From Dermatemys mawii (lineage: Eukaryota > Chordata > Testudines > Dermatemydidae), in the NCBI GenBank assembly GCA_007922305.1, contig ML677334.1, positions 54,767,780 to 54,831,779 on the forward strand: 64,000 nt of DNA, read 5' to 3'. The translations under genes and the position numbers were made by a program. Below, one piece after another: positions 10,750 through 22,524 of the stretch. Numbering within the stretch: position 1 is the stretch's first letter; each line of letters opens with the position of its first letter. The notes beneath the pieces are model-generated. The model saw only the letters and a program-made list of their open reading frames with translations, was not told the DNA's origin and searched no databases.

Positions 10750-13300
10750 TGGTCAGGACTTCAGCACTAGGTAGTGAAAATTCTCCCACCAATTCTTAAT
10801 CATTTTGGCAAGAATCATCTTGCTTTCTTCTACTGAATACACTGCTGATGTATTAATTTTATCATCATCAATTAACATTATCACCCTTTTTTGTTGAAGT
10901 GAGTTATTTTCATCTTGTCAGAATTTGCACATTTATGGACTGATAATGATGTATTTGTGATTTCTTGCAATTATTACAGTAATTATTTGTTCACTGATCT
11001 CCCCAATTCTAAATAGGAACCAATTTGCCTGAAACTTCGTTGACAATAGTTCTATTTTCTCTGCTAAATTATGTATTCTAATTATAACACTCTATTTTTA
11101 AAAAACTGCTTTGGCTTCCACTCAGGCATCATGTTAATTCTTTTTTTAATTGAAGAGGTAGTTAGGTGTTTTTGGTTGGTTTTTAGACTTTGACAACTTT
11201 TGTCTTATTTACTGATCTGATTTCTTCACTCTACTTACACCCTCATCTAACAGAGTCATCAGCTACTCCAGAGCTTAACATGTGTTTCCTCGGAAAGATA
11301 CATCTGGTGGTCACGCTTCTAATTATGATCTCACTTAAGCCACTTTTACACCAGTGTAACTCCACTGACTTCGGTGGCCTTACTTCTGATTTACATTGGT
11401 ATAAGATCAGATAAGGCTCATAAATTCTCTTTAATATAAACTGCTTTGCAGTCCTTCATGATAAAACATGACATCAATTTGCTTTGTTGTTAAAGCAATA
11501 AATAATAACAATAATTCATGGAAATAAAAGCTAAACAACAACACTGTATACATTTGGCTTTTCTTCCCCCATTTCCATTTACAACAGCCAAACTGCCCTC
11601 TCTGCTTTTTATGTAAAACTGCAGATGTCTTATTAATCGAGATTCTAATACATTCCAGATGAACAAACAACTTTACCACTGCACCACGTAGCACTCTTCT
11701 TAAACCCAGGATTTATTAGAACAGCCTGTTCCAAGATCTCTTAACTTAAAAAAGATGGTTTATTGTTCCTTGCTCCTACAGCAGGGACCTAATACATACA
11801 TTGAAACTGTGTCTTTGTCCCTTTGCAACACAGTATTCAAAGAGATTTCCAAGCCTACAGTGCAACATTATCCAAATCCTTTGAAACCCTAAGTATTTGC
11901 GTCAAATTCAACCATCTGCATACAGAAAGCATCATGGAAAACCAATACACCAGTGATGACATTACAGCAAAGGGGTCCCAGAATCCTTTGCAACATTTAA
12001 TATTCACCAAAATATTCTTAGGTGCCATCTTAAAATATAAATATTACATTTTAAAAAGCACACTTTGCTAAACAGCAAAATATTTAGGTTTTAGCTTTTT
12101 TCATCCCCATAAAAAGCCTAATTTAAGGGAAATTATCTATTCACAGGATATAACTCATAGCTATCATTGCATGCTGCTGATATTTCACTGGAAGCTTAGC
12201 GTGTAATACAACCAATCAAAATCTATTTAGCTACTGCTATTTAAAAACTACATTCTCCACTGCAGTAATTATTCTGTGCGCTTTAACATACACGCCTTTA
12301 TAAATGGAGAAAATAGGTTCTTGCTCTGTAATCAAAAAAGAAACTGAAAGGGAAATAATGATAAGCTGTAAAAGCTTAAATCATCTCAGTGTATGGCTAT
12401 AGTGTTTTATAATTTTATAATACTGGCACCCTCCTTACAACTTTCAGCTTACTAATATGCTTACTAGTACTGGATTACTAAGAGTGGCTCTATAAATAAC
12501 TTCTATGTATAGAAAACCAGGGAGAAAAAAGGTTATAATATTAAACAAATCAAACTTATTTTTAATGAAGGAAATAGAAAAGTCCATTCTTTCGGGGATT
12601 TGAGAAAATAAGGTACCCAAATCAGAGCAATTAACGTCATTAGTTTTTGCAAATACCTACTTTTCTAACAGATTCCTATTTTTCCATATGTTCCACGAGT
12701 ACATGTCTACAAATTAACATATTTACAATTTAAAATTCAAAAAATTCAAAAAATTGTGCTTCAATTGGACAGGATTTTCAATATTTACTAAAAAAAAGTA
12801 AGTATGTATCTTTGCAATTCATTCTGCACTTCTAGGGAGTTCCCCCCCCCCCCCAATCTCTCTGTACACAACTGGACACACTTTAAGGCTGAAAAAAATC
12901 CAAGAATGGGGTGGAATGCAGCAAAAGATGAAGAAAACAACTACTTCAGTGAGAACAGCATGTGTTTGAGGTTTTTTAAATAAAATTGGAAAAACTGGAA
13001 AAAGACCATGAGAGCTACTAAAATGTGCTGTTGCAACTATTAGGTTACCTACATATTTTCTTGGACAATTTATCTTCACAGTCATTAGATGCAATAAATA
13101 TGACAAATCCCACCTCACATAGCATATCTTTTGTTAGCTTTTGTTCTCAACAGTAGGATTTCATTTGCAGTACACACATTCAAAACTCTTACTAACTATT
13201 GTTTAAAAATAGTTTAAAAGAAGTAATGTTAAGTAGCACAGTAGCACAGACTATTACTATAGCAGTGCAGTACAATCAGGGAGATATATTTACAAACTAG
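10750..13300. other. Mostly unique non-coding sequence
   Basis: I find no gene here. About 11336-11412 is a palindromic repeat in which 'ttttacaccagtgtaactcc' is inverted as 'tgatttacattggtataa'. A 13-C homopolymer lies at 12842-12854. Other open frames are short and have no recognisable protein features. Confidence 0.5.
11336..11412. repeat. Small palindromic repeat (ttacaccagtgtaactcc type)
   Basis: The halves 'ttttacaccagtgtaactcc' and 'tctgatttacattggtataa' are inverted relative to each other around 'gacttcggtgg'. This is a common short hairpin-like interspersed repeat in sauropsids. It has no coding content. Confidence 0.5.
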
Positions 13301-13327
13301 TTATCTCAGTTAAAAATTCTCATTTAC

Positions 13328-13384
13328 CTTAATCACATCATCATCATTATCCAGTACACACATGAATACAAAGCAGCTGTAGGT
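13328..13384 (-). other. Candidate internal exon (unidentified gene)
   Basis: On the minus strand a 57-bp segment is bordered by an acceptor-like 'ccatgcag' and a donor-like AAG|GTAAATG. One frame is open through 19 codons, starting TYSCFVFMC and ending DDDVIK. It begins and ends in phase 0, so it would join in frame with the candidate at 14785-14836, which ends in phase 0. I do not recognise the protein. Segments like this arise by chance, so this is a weak call. Confidence 0.22.
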
Positions 13385-13959
13385 CTGCATGGTTTTTATG
13401 GAAAAGTAAACCTTATCAAATGCTGCTTCTTGTAAAAATAGTCTTAAAACACTGGAGATTTGTTAGGCATTGGGGAAAGGGAGTACTTCAGGGTATTCTA
13501 CATCTCCAGGGAGAAACAGAGACATATTCTATTTTTTTCTCTAGTTACGTATGAGAAAAGAAAGTATGTGAGCATGTTAAAGAAAAAAATGCTGAATATA
13601 TTTAAGGAGAGTTCAGATGAGATTTTTAAGTTCAAATCACACTTTGGATTCAACAATTGTGTAATTTAGCATGCCATTTTGGCTACAAGATCATCTTACA
13701 TTTAGTTATTGAAAGTGTGACTCTTTAGTTCAGACCCATCCAGGGAAATTGCAATGTGAAGGAGTGACAGTGTTTCTCACTGTATAGGCTAGACAGGAGA
13801 AAAACACTGGACCATTGCTGTTTTTTGTCCACTGTCTTCCAAATGTTAAATTGCTCTGAGAGACTTGAGACCATTTTAGCCATTTCATTTATCTGTGAAG
13901 CTTAAAGATGTACTTGATGCTGGATGCTGCCAGTTTTGATCGCTAACTTCGCCAGGTGA

Positions 13960-14170
13960 GGAAGGAGTCTTGTGGTTAAGGCACTGAAGAGCTGAGTTCA
14001 TTCCTAGTTCTGCCACAGATTTCTTATGTGTCTCTGGGCAAGGCACTTCATTTCTCTGTGCCCCAGTCCCCGTCTGTATAATGCCTTCCTACCTCACAGG
14101 ACTTCTGTGAGAACAGACTCAATTTATGTCAGACATTTGGACACTGCAGTGATGAGAGGAATTATATTAT
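13960..14170 (+). mobile_element. MIR/CORE-type SINE
   Basis: The order 'gagttcattcctagttctgc', 'tgtgtctctgggcaaggcac', 'tctctgtgccccagtccccg' and 'ttcctacctcacaggacttc' is the standard MIR core. MIRs are tRNA-derived SINEs with a conserved core, mobilised by L2 LINEs in early mammals and with close relatives in sauropsids. The ends are approximate. Confidence 0.75.
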
Positions 14171-14198
14171 ATTCAGATAGGAAATGGTGTCCCTTAGA

Positions 14199-14580
14199 TC
14201 AGGGGTTCTCAACCTTTTTCTTTCTGAGGTCCCCCAACATGCGATAAAAACTCCACAACCTCCCTGTGTCACAACAACTATTTTTCTACGTATCCAGTAG
14301 ATTAAAAGCTGTATTAAATTGATAGTTATATAGTTAAACACACACATAATGTAAAAAAGAAAAGGATAATACAGGTACAAAAAATTAAAAAATGAATGTT
14401 ATGTTCAAATATTAATATGCCTGACTCCTACCACTCAGGGCTCAACCCCATGTTCCACTGCACAGAGTCCCCCTGTGCCATGGGGCGCCAGGCAATTGCT
14501 CTGCTTGCTACCCCCTAATTCCAGCCTTACCGAAGCCAAAAGGGTTTCAGCATATCATACAGGACCATTAACATGCTTTC
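14199..14580 (+). mobile_element. hAT-like element, right end missing
   Basis: The sequence 'caggggttctcaaccttttt' at 14199 is a typical hAT terminus, followed by 'aggtcccccaacatgcgata' and 'cctgtgtcacaacaactatt', known from a common sauropsid hAT family. The matching inverted right end is not found. The similarity fades just before a long A tract, so the copy appears truncated or interrupted there. Confidence 0.5.
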
Positions 14581-14585
<5 letters not shown>

Positions 14586-14626
<41 letters not shown>

Positions 14627-14641
14627 AGAAGAAAAAAAAAG
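14586..14641 (+). repeat. 39-A homopolymer and adjoining A-rich tract
   Basis: Thirty-nine A residues in a row (14586-14624) are followed by gaagaag and nine more A residues. This may be a retroposon tail or simple-sequence expansion. It produces a spurious poly-lysine (plus) or poly-phenylalanine (minus) reading frame. Confidence 0.9.
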
Positions 14642-14784
14642 CAATGCATCCAAATGACGAAATGGCTTTTATTTTTTGTATGCTCTCTGATTTATTTTGA
14701 AGGACACCCTGAAACCTACTCGCAGCCCATGAGAGGGCCCGGGAGTCCCAGATGAGAAGTGTAGCTTTCAATGCCATTACTCAC

Positions 14785-14836
14785 CTCTTCCTCTTTCAAG
14801 TCAACCCACCTATAATATGGATCTCTTTGGCTGTGA
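14785..14836 (-). other. Candidate internal exon (unidentified gene)
   Basis: On the minus strand a 52-bp segment follows a good pyrimidine-rich acceptor (ccctgttttttgcag) and ends at GAG|GTGAGT, a near-consensus donor. Only one frame is open. It reads HSQRDPYYRWVDLKEEE after one leading base. The phase would fit the candidate exon at 31674-31748 upstream and 13328-13384 downstream. The splice borders are among the best in the window, but I cannot name the protein and no conservation data are available. Confidence 0.3.
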
Positions 14837-15597
14837 CTGCAAAAAACAGGGAATTCATACTTTTCAGTCTTTATAACTCTTTGGCAGAAGTCCACAAAAC
14901 AGACTGTGCAGCTACAACAAAAATTATTTATTTGACATCGGGCAGCAAACCATTGTACAGCATGCTCCTGTCTAAGGGTGTGTGTTACTGTCTTTTCCCA
15001 GACAATATGCATAGTTTCTAGTTTTCATTTTGTTACACAAATCCTAATGAATATACTTCTCCATACAAAGATTTAGAGCATGTACCAAGTAAGTTAGTGC
15101 CCATTTCAAGTGCCTATGCATTATTTTGTACATTAGTTCAGGGAGAAGATTGCTATGGTACGATTACTGCTGTGAGGGAGAGAAGCTGAGGTTCACCTCC
15201 ATCTCTTTCCTCTACGCACATTTACAGAAATGAGAAAAAGCATTTCCTTTGCTACAATGCTGAGTCCTCTCTCCTAAGAGTGGGTCTGACATTAATATCA
15301 CCACACTGCATTTACAAATAATATTCCAAAATATCAAACTATAGGATTCAGCCCAAAAACCTGTATTTCCTACTATGATCTTCCTACCAAGGTTGGTAGG
15401 AAGATTGCAATCTTCTGGCTTTAAAAAGAAGATTGCAATCTTCAAGATGTTTAGTAAGGATAAACAAGAGTTTACCAGTGCCAACTCTTCTATGCTATTC
15501 TGCTGACTTTAATGCTTACAATTATCAGGATACAAATGCAGAGCTTGAATCTGAATTGTGCTGAGCCTCTGCTGAGCAGCCTCAACTTTCTTCACAG

Positions 15598-15682
15598 GTC
15601 TTAATCAGTACTTCAAATGGGAACAGCAAGCACTTTGGTGAACTGCTTGATGAGCTGTCTGGATTCACAGACTATTCTGCAG
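15598..15682 (+). other. Candidate internal exon on the plus strand
   Basis: A pyrimidine-rich acceptor (actttcttcacag) precedes 85 bp ending at GCAG|GTATCT. Only one of three frames is open, for 28 codons. It starts VLISTSNGNSKHFGELLDEL and continues with SGFTDYSA. I do not recognise the product and find no convincing partner exon on this strand. It could be a chance open segment. Confidence 0.22.
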
Positions 15683-15768
15683 GTATCTCCCTCTTCCTGA
15701 AATAATATTTCTTATTTTTTTTGCAATACTACTATGTAAACCACAATAGACCTCAACAATACATTAGG

Positions 15769-16004
15769 GATGGGTCTACACTAGGATTTTTCTTACCATT
15801 TATCTAGTACCCGTGCTGCTCCTCTGGTGTCAATAACTGTAGAAGAGTTGGGAAAGACATGGCACAGATATCTTTTGCCCCATGTCATCCTACCTGCATG
15901 GTGCGTGTGTGTGGGGGTGGGAGGAATGGCTGTGCTCTGTCTACTTCTATTGTTGCCAGCTCCAGTGCTAGAAAATTATGTGAAAAGTCCTAGGGCAGAC
16001 TAGG
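15769..16004. mobile_element. Diverged MITE (ggtctacactagg ends)
   Basis: The left end 'gggtctacactaggattttt' has an imperfect inverted counterpart in 'aaaagtcctagggcagacta' at the right. The interior is non-coding and includes a short GT-rich run (gtgcgtgtgtgtggggg). It resembles the common sauropsid MITEs with 'gtctacact' ends. The boundaries are approximate. Confidence 0.4.
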
Positions 16005-17061
16005 CCTAAGAAAAGTATTTTTCTCTTTTTCAGCAGTAGAAGACACAAATCGGTGACACAAAAGGATGTGCCCAGTCAGGAAACTAGCCCTTTCCACTTA
16101 GATACTGAGTGTGCCTGGATTTAATTTGTGCACATGTTATACTGTTATGCTTTTTCTTTACCTGGAAGACTCAGATTATATGTCTAGCCTTCAGAGCTTT
16201 TACAGAGCATCTGCTCTGATGATACCTGAGCAACCTGAGAATAAAATGGGCTTGAGGTGAAATTACAGTATTGGCCAATTTAGGCATAGTAGGAAATTTA
16301 GAAGAAGGTTTTTAAGAACTGTAGTCTCTGATAGCTGGTATTAGAAATCCTGCCATCTCCCTCCAAAAATTAGGATATATTCCAGTATTAGTAAAGAAAG
16401 CAATGAATACATCGCACAGACTTTCTGCACTGTAAAAGGCTGACATATATTCTTATGCTTCTACTTGAGATCAGTGCATAAATACACTATGTATTTAACA
16501 GTCAATATGCTTATTTTGAGGGCTGAGAGTCATTTTAAGCTTTGCATTAGGTTATTAAAATCCAAGATGAAAATATTGCAAGTAATAAGAATGTTATAAG
16601 TTTACGGTATAGATAAAACATACTCTCATAATACTGATTTTAGTCAAATTTCTGTCCATGATCTTATGCATACAGGTCTTTGCACTTATTGTATTCCTGA
16701 ATCTGTATGAATGCTATGGCAACAAAGAATATAGCATAAAGGTTGACATTGGAGGTGGGATGGTCATAAGTGGAGGTCGGGAAGTGGATGGAAGAAACTT
16801 ACTGTACAGTAACTTTGAAACGTGAGACAGATATGTATTACACTTAGGTGTGTGAGTTCTTAGTGTGCCAGACCCAGACACTTTTGCCTAGCAGTACCCA
16901 TAGAGGACTTGCTCCTCATGGTGGTGGTTCCCCACTCCCATACCCCTGGCTACATGAAGCAGCACCACTCCAACTCCCCTCAGTTCCTTTGCATCAAAAG
17001 CCCCTAGAGTAGACTCCAATTCAGAGGGGACAAAGGGTGGGTCTTGGAGTACATGTCTGCA

Positions 17062-18349
17062 TCACATCTTGAAGAACCACAATGCCAGTAAGTAACCATT
17101 TCTTCTTTGAGTAGATGCAGAAATGTATTCCACATAGGTGACCTGTGAGCAGTACCTCAACCCTACTGAAGTATACTCTGAGCCCTGGGATCGCAGGACT
17201 GCCCTTCCGAGACTTGTGTCTGCTCTGGAAGATGTGGTAATAGCATAATGGTCTGCAAATGTATGTATGAGCGACCACATGGCTGCCCGGCAAATGTCCG
17301 GTATAGAAATGTCACTGAGGAATGCTACTGACATTGCTTGCGCCCTTATGAAAGAGGTGTAGCTGAAGCTATCTCATAGACGGCCTTGGGACAGGATGTT
17401 ATCCTGCTAGAGAGAGTCCGTGTATAGACCACTTGCCCCTTCATGTGGCCCGTATATCACGCAGATGAGGCAAAAGATGAAACAGTTTAGTTCAGTCTAG
17501 ATACTTGGCTAGACACTCACTGACATCCAGAGTACAAAGGCACTGTTCCTCTTGGGAAGAGTGTGGCTTACGGAAAAACAACGCCTGATTCAGCTGAAAC
17601 TGAAAGACTACCTTGGATAAAAGCTTTGGGAGTGGTCACAGCACTTGTACTTGGAGAACTTGTAGGGCTGCTCAGCCAGTAGGGCCTGCAATTCATATCC
17701 CATTCTTGCTGAAGGGATGGCTATCAGGAATGCAGTTTTCTGAGACAAGATGCAGCAGACAGGATGCAAGGGGCTGCAACGGAGTGCCCATCAGAGCCGC
17801 CAGAATCATGTTTAAGTCCCACAAGGGACTGTTTCTTGGACAGAGGATGTAAGTGGTGAAGCCCTTTCAGAAATCTTATCACCATGGCACTGAAAAAACC
17901 CCACTTTGCTTGAATCAGCTTGAACGTTGATAATGCTGCCAAATGCATCTCAGTGAATGGAGTGAAAGACCCGATTTCTGAAGATGTAACAGGTGCTCCA
18001 AGATGTCCTGGATAGAAGCCTCTATCCGTTGGATATCAGGTGCCAAGTAGCACACCGAGAAGCTCTTCCGTTTTGCTAAGCTGATTGTCCTAGTGGAGGA
18101 CTTCCTACTGTTGAGTAGGACTTGTAGTGCCATTACAGGATGGAGAGTGCAGCCATGGTTCTGAGTGAGCAGGCTGGGATGGTGAGGAGGCGATATAGGA
18201 GGTTGAACTGACAGAGCAAGGAGATCTGAAAACCAGCACTTTGTCAGCCATACTGGAGCAACAAGGATGAGCTCGGCCTGATCCGCTTTAAGCTTGAGGA
18301 TGTTCTGAGGAAAGATGGGTCTAGGTGGAAAGGCACAGGGAAGAGTCAA
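17062..18349 (-). pseudogene. DIRS tyrosine recombinase remnant, copy 1
   Basis: A segment with the core-binding pattern SRKSSTRTISLAKRKSFSV and SLHSLRCIWQHY (minus strand, 17915-18349) matches the N-terminal part of DIRS tyrosine recombinases (SRKPSTR.. / SLSS.KVHLAAI). A following piece (17724-17948) reads AMVIRFLKGLHHLHPLSKK. The C-terminal piece (17062-17334) contains IPDICRAAMWSLIHTFADHY, carrying the late HTF..HY block that holds catalytic residues in the family. The pieces lie in different frames with stops between them, so the gene is dead. Confidence 0.65.
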
Positions 18350-18926
18350 CTGCCAGTTGCAGTGGAAGGAATCAGAGAGAGAGCCGGGACTGAGGCCCCC
18401 TCAAAAGCAGAAGAGTTGTCATTTCCTGTTTTCCCTTGTTACAAACAGGTTGATTGTGGGGATGCTCCAGGATGCAAAGACGACCCGGAGAACACTCTCC
18501 TTTAGGGATTACTCATGGCTGAGGAAGAAAACCCTGCTGAGATGGGTTGCCTGCGAGACAATTTTACATACTCGGCAAATGGACTGTCTTCTTCAGTCCA
18601 AAAATGGCCAGAGTTTGCTTGCCTCCAGGTAGAGTACCTTAGAATGTGCCCCTCCTCTTGCTTGTTCACACAGAGCATAGTACAGACACAGGCAGACGGT
18701 TATGGACTGAGACTGTAGACTGAGGCAGAGCTCTTGAATTGTCTGGAAGCAGTCACTGTGCAGGAACACCCTTTGACCTCATGGAATCTAACAGGGCCCA
18801 ATGAACTTGATTTTTTAGTGGGGGCCAAGGGTGACTGTGGTGTTTAAAATGAATCTGAAGATTCAGCAAATGCAGTGTGGTGTTGATGTGGGCAAGAACC
18901 CCCTCTCTGGAGCCACCTTTCAGCAA
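18350..18926 (-). pseudogene. Decayed RNase H / linker part of DIRS copy 1
   Basis: This lies between the RT and recombinase remnants, where DIRS elements carry RNase H and often a methyltransferase-like domain. I cannot read a continuous domain here. The assignment is by position only. Confidence 0.35.
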
Positions 18927-19602
18927 TCAGTCATCGAGGTACGGGAAGATGTAGATTCCCTTCCTCCTGAGATATGCCATGACCACGACCATGCATTTAG
19001 CGAAGACTTGGAGGGCAGAAGAGAGGATGAATGGGAGAACCGTTTCACGAGAAAGTGGTTTTCTCCTACCACAAAATAGGAGATTCATCACATGAAAGCA
19101 AGCATCCTGAAGATACAGAACAGTGAACTGTCGTTCTGAGACAGCAGAACAACAGCCGATAGAGTGACTATGCGGAACGTCATGTACTTGATAAATTTGT
19201 TGAGACCACAAATGTTTAGAATGGGAATAATCCTGCCCTTGGATTTTGGCGTCAGGAAGTGCTGGGACTATAAGCAATGGCCCTGATATTCCTGTGGAAC
19301 TTCGTCCACCACTACCTACTTCAACAGAGAGCTGACCTGCTCGATGAGTAGTGTCTTGTGTGAGAAGGGTCCCTGAAGAGAGGTGGGGAACAGGGACAGG
19401 AAGGGAGCGTAGAGAGGAACTGGACTGTGTAGCCAGATCTGACAGGACCCAGCTGTTGGAAGTAATCGAGTTCCAAGCATTGTAAAAGTGGGACAGTCTG
19501 TACCCAAAGGAACAGAAAGATAAGGAGGGGGCAGTGTAACAATTGGACGAAACAGTCAAAAGCCTGTGCTGAGGGAGGGCGTGTGGACTGTCCAAAGCCC
19601 AA
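18927..19602 (-). pseudogene. DIRS reverse transcriptase remnant, copy 1
   Basis: A 222-residue open stretch on the minus strand carries the DIRS-specific lead-in HFYNAWNSITSNSWVLSDL, a changed catalytic block A (YLQDACFHV, where LDL.DAYFHI is usual) and the late block ending IYIFPYLDD. YLDD is the metal-binding catalytic box, so that motif survives. The normal PFGLSSA box has become LPFILSSAL, and the frame ends right after YLDD. Enzymatic function is therefore unlikely. In the living element this enzyme copies the RNA into DNA. Confidence 0.72.
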
Positions 19603-19840
19603 GCCCGATTTCTTCCTTTTTGTGGGATCTATCCCTCGTTCTAGCGTAGTCCTGTTGTTCTGAGGGGAAGGTTGTGCAAAGGATTGCTGTAGACAATATC
19701 ACTGTGCATCATACTGGCATACTTGCTTGATGGCATGCACATTCCACAGACTTGAAGGAGTGCAAAATATCATTAGTCTTGTCTGAGAACAAAATTTGGC
19801 CGTCAAAGGGCAAGTACTATGGCTCGCTTGATGTCCAGAG

Positions 19841-20170
19841 CTATCTCAGGAATTTTAAAACAAGGAAGCCCTCCGCATAGTTACCATCACTATTCCTCAA
19901 TACTGACAATGGAGAATGGCTACTCCACCTCTTCGACAAGTTGCCTGACCCAGAATGAGAGGCGGCAGCACCTTCTGAGTCTGAGGGCGATCTTCGGCCC
20001 AAGGAGGATCTCAGTACTGGATCAGGCCATGTGGCCTGTTGAAGCTGGTGCAGCTTGAGGTGAAGGTTCTGTGCCATCTGAGTCCTCTTTTTAAATGATT
20101 TACAAATCAAACAATGCTCTTTAAGGTTGGCCTCGCTGAGACACGAAGGTCCGTGACTATCTACTAACAC
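19841..20170 (-). pseudogene. gag-like N-terminal remnant, DIRS copy 1
   Basis: The minus-strand frame contains CLSEANLKEHCLICKSFKKR followed by TQ. The spacing of C, H and C-x-x-C resembles the zinc-knuckle-like start of turtle DIRS gag proteins. It is short and cut off from the RT by a deletion. The family match is from memory and moderate. Confidence 0.45.
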
Positions 20171-20459
20171 AATTTACTGACTAGTAACTAACTATATACA
20201 ATAAACTGGGCTAAGACTAAATGTGAGGTTGTGAGACTACAGCCAAACAGAGCTCCAGCTCCAGCCATGGGCTGTGAGAAGAAACAGAGGGGCCAGAGAG
20301 CACCACCTCAGATAGCCAAGGGAGGGTCCACAGCCACGAGCCACAAATGCCACCCCTTTTCAGGTCCTATTAGGCAAAAGTCTCTGGCTTCAGTGTGCTG
20401 GGCATACACACACCTACAAAGAATATACATCTGCATCTACTTGAACAAGAAATACAATC

Positions 20460-22165
20460 CCAATGGGAAATAGAGATTTCACAGATGGGACTTGGATAGA
20501 TTCTTAATCAACGAACTTTTAACTACTGTATTTCCACAGCAGCAACAAAATGGTGGTACAGAAGAAAGAGCAAATTAAATACACTTCTGCTGGGGACTTT
20601 CAACCTACTCCTCAATACCTTCTCATTCCCCCATCTTCCTCTGCTTCCTACTCTCTTCCTATCCTAAACCAGATTCACCTTTCCATTTCAACACTGAGTT
20701 TTTGTATGTAGAGAAATAGCACAGAAATACATGTTACAACACTAGAAAGGCAAAATAAGTATTGTAAATACTCATTTGTCCACTAAAATATTCCAAAAAG
20801 GTCAGTGGTAGCACACTACATACAAATCAAGGCACATTAGTGACTATTTTTCATTTTAACACAGCAGTGGATACAAGAACCCCTGGTTTAAGCAGTCTTG
20901 CCTCCTAAGTAGCCTCCGTCCCACCTTCGAGAATGGTGAAGTAAATAATATATAATACAACCCATGCAGGAGTTCAAAGTGGAGGGGTTTTTCCTCCCCT
21001 CATTCAAACTTAATAGTTGCACATCATTTTCACTAGATTTTTCCGAGTTTTTCATTTCTGTGATTACAGACCTTTGTCTTACGTCTCTGTCTTATTTCTC
21101 CCTCCAATTCCCATCTCCCTAACTCTAATTTTGTAAAGCACCCCCAAAGGTACATAATAGAGTGGTGGCACACATAAGAAAAGTGGTTGAAAAAACTGAA
21201 CTAGCACAATGAAAACCCCATGTAAATATTATGCAAATTTGTTATGAATCAGACCTGCAGTGCAAATTTACTACATTGCTGAAAGACTATAAAACAGCGA
21301 TTTGTCTTGTATACATTTTTTAATGTATTCCAAACCATGTGTATTAGATTGTCTATTTCTGTTAGCCAGATCATTCAAACTTTTAAGTGCAAAGTAAATA
21401 TAAAGTGTTACATTTTTAATAATATGCAGTCATACCACATGCTTTTCTTGCTTTCCATCTCCAGTGTGGTCCAGGAACACATAATTGCTGCTTTTTCCCT
21501 AGTTATCTAATCATTATACTGAACATGAACCTGTTTGCCATTACTTTACATTTTACAATTATTGTAAAAGCTACTTTCAGTGTTCTAGAAACAACTGTAA
21601 ATCTTAGCAGTTAATGGATTATGGCTCTTTAAATTTCATGTTTTGTATGTGCATACAAAAAGGAAAAGCAAAAGGGATTTTAATAGTTTTGCTTAGTTGT
21701 ATATAAAATTACACCCATCTGCAGCACAAACATCAATGGGTTGATTATATACCAACTGCTTAAATTCTACTTTCTGTTCCTGTTTCTAGATCTGCTGATT
21801 TTAAAATGTGTAAGCTTACCTCAATTTAAATTATTCTGCCCTCTTACTCCTTAAACTAAGAAACCAGTGCATCCTATTTCTTAGTGCTCACAATACATTT
21901 CCTTTTTCTAATTAGTCAGTTACCAAATAATTATGAGCTGTACTTCCCTACCAAGTGAAAAAAAAAAAGAATGGCAAATCACATCTGCTCTGATAAAGAC
22001 CAAAATGGCCAAATCTCTGGAATCAGGTTGTTGAAATTTGTTTCAATTTGTTGAAATTTTGGAATTTATTAAATAAGCATCTCAAAATACATGAAATAGC
22101 TGAAGCCCATTATTTCCCCCTTGTTAATAAGGAAGTATTATAGTATCATTTCATATTGTGATAAA
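20460..22165. other. Unique AT-rich stretch, no gene seen
   Basis: There are no recognisable coding or repeat features beyond short A/T runs. A minus-strand segment near 21820-21855 has good splice-like borders, but all three frames contain stops. Confidence 0.5.
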
Positions 22166-22510
22166 GATTGTGATCAACAGTTCGTAGTGTTGTTGTACCT
22201 GCTTCAGTCCCAGGATATTAGAGAGACAAGGTAGGTGAGGTAATATCTTTTATTGGACCAACTTCTGTTAGTGGGNNNNNNNNNNCTCACCTACCTCGTC
22301 TCTCTCATTGTCATCAATAGGTCCATTGAAATAAATAACACAGGATAATGCTGTCACAGAACATACACCTATTCCTAAACAAAAGAGGAAGCAGGAAGAG
22401 AAGAGAGGAAGGAGTATGGTTAAAGGGCACAGTTCAAGAGAAAAGATATGTGATGTAATATCTTTTACTGGACCAACTTCTGTTGTTGAGAGACAGGTTT
22501 TCGAATTTAC
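22165..22510 (+). repeat. Interspersed repeat, two partial copies around an assembly gap
   Basis: The words 'ggatattagagagacaaggt' and 'gaggtaatatcttttattgg' followed by 'accaacttctgtt' occur at 22213-22275. A second copy is at 22446-22500 ('gatgtaatatcttttactgg'). I recognise this as a very common sauropsid repeat of unknown class. Just after the N run the sequence 'ctcacctacctcgtctctct' is the inverted form of the left copy, so the gap sits in a palindrome. Confidence 0.55.
22276..22285. other. Assembly gap (10 N)
   Basis: Ten N mark an unresolved join. Inverted copies of the same repeat flank it. Confidence 0.95.
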
Positions 22511-22524
22511 ACAGAAAAAACGGT

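Larger units (their letters stand above)
16810..20455 (-). mobile_element. DIRS-type retrotransposon, copy 1 (degenerate)
   Basis: Read on the minus strand the order is gag-like segment (19841-20170), reverse transcriptase (18927-19602), then tyrosine-recombinase pieces (18349 down to 17062). This is the DIRS order. The termini are inverted: 'ggtgtgtgagttcttagtgt' and 'gacacttttgcctagcag' near 16855-16910 reappear in reverse complement at about 20365-20425. DIRS elements integrate with a tyrosine recombinase rather than an integrase and have inverted termini instead of simple LTRs. Only about 240 bp separate the gag and RT remnants, so the rest of gag seems deleted. Exact ends are uncertain. 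Confidence 0.75.

Noticed and set aside
14475..14777. Open frames with poly-lysine or poly-phenylalanine
   Set aside because: They are created by the 39-A homopolymer.
21820..21855. Minus-strand segment with strong acceptor and donor
   Set aside because: All three frames contain stops, so it is not a coding exon.
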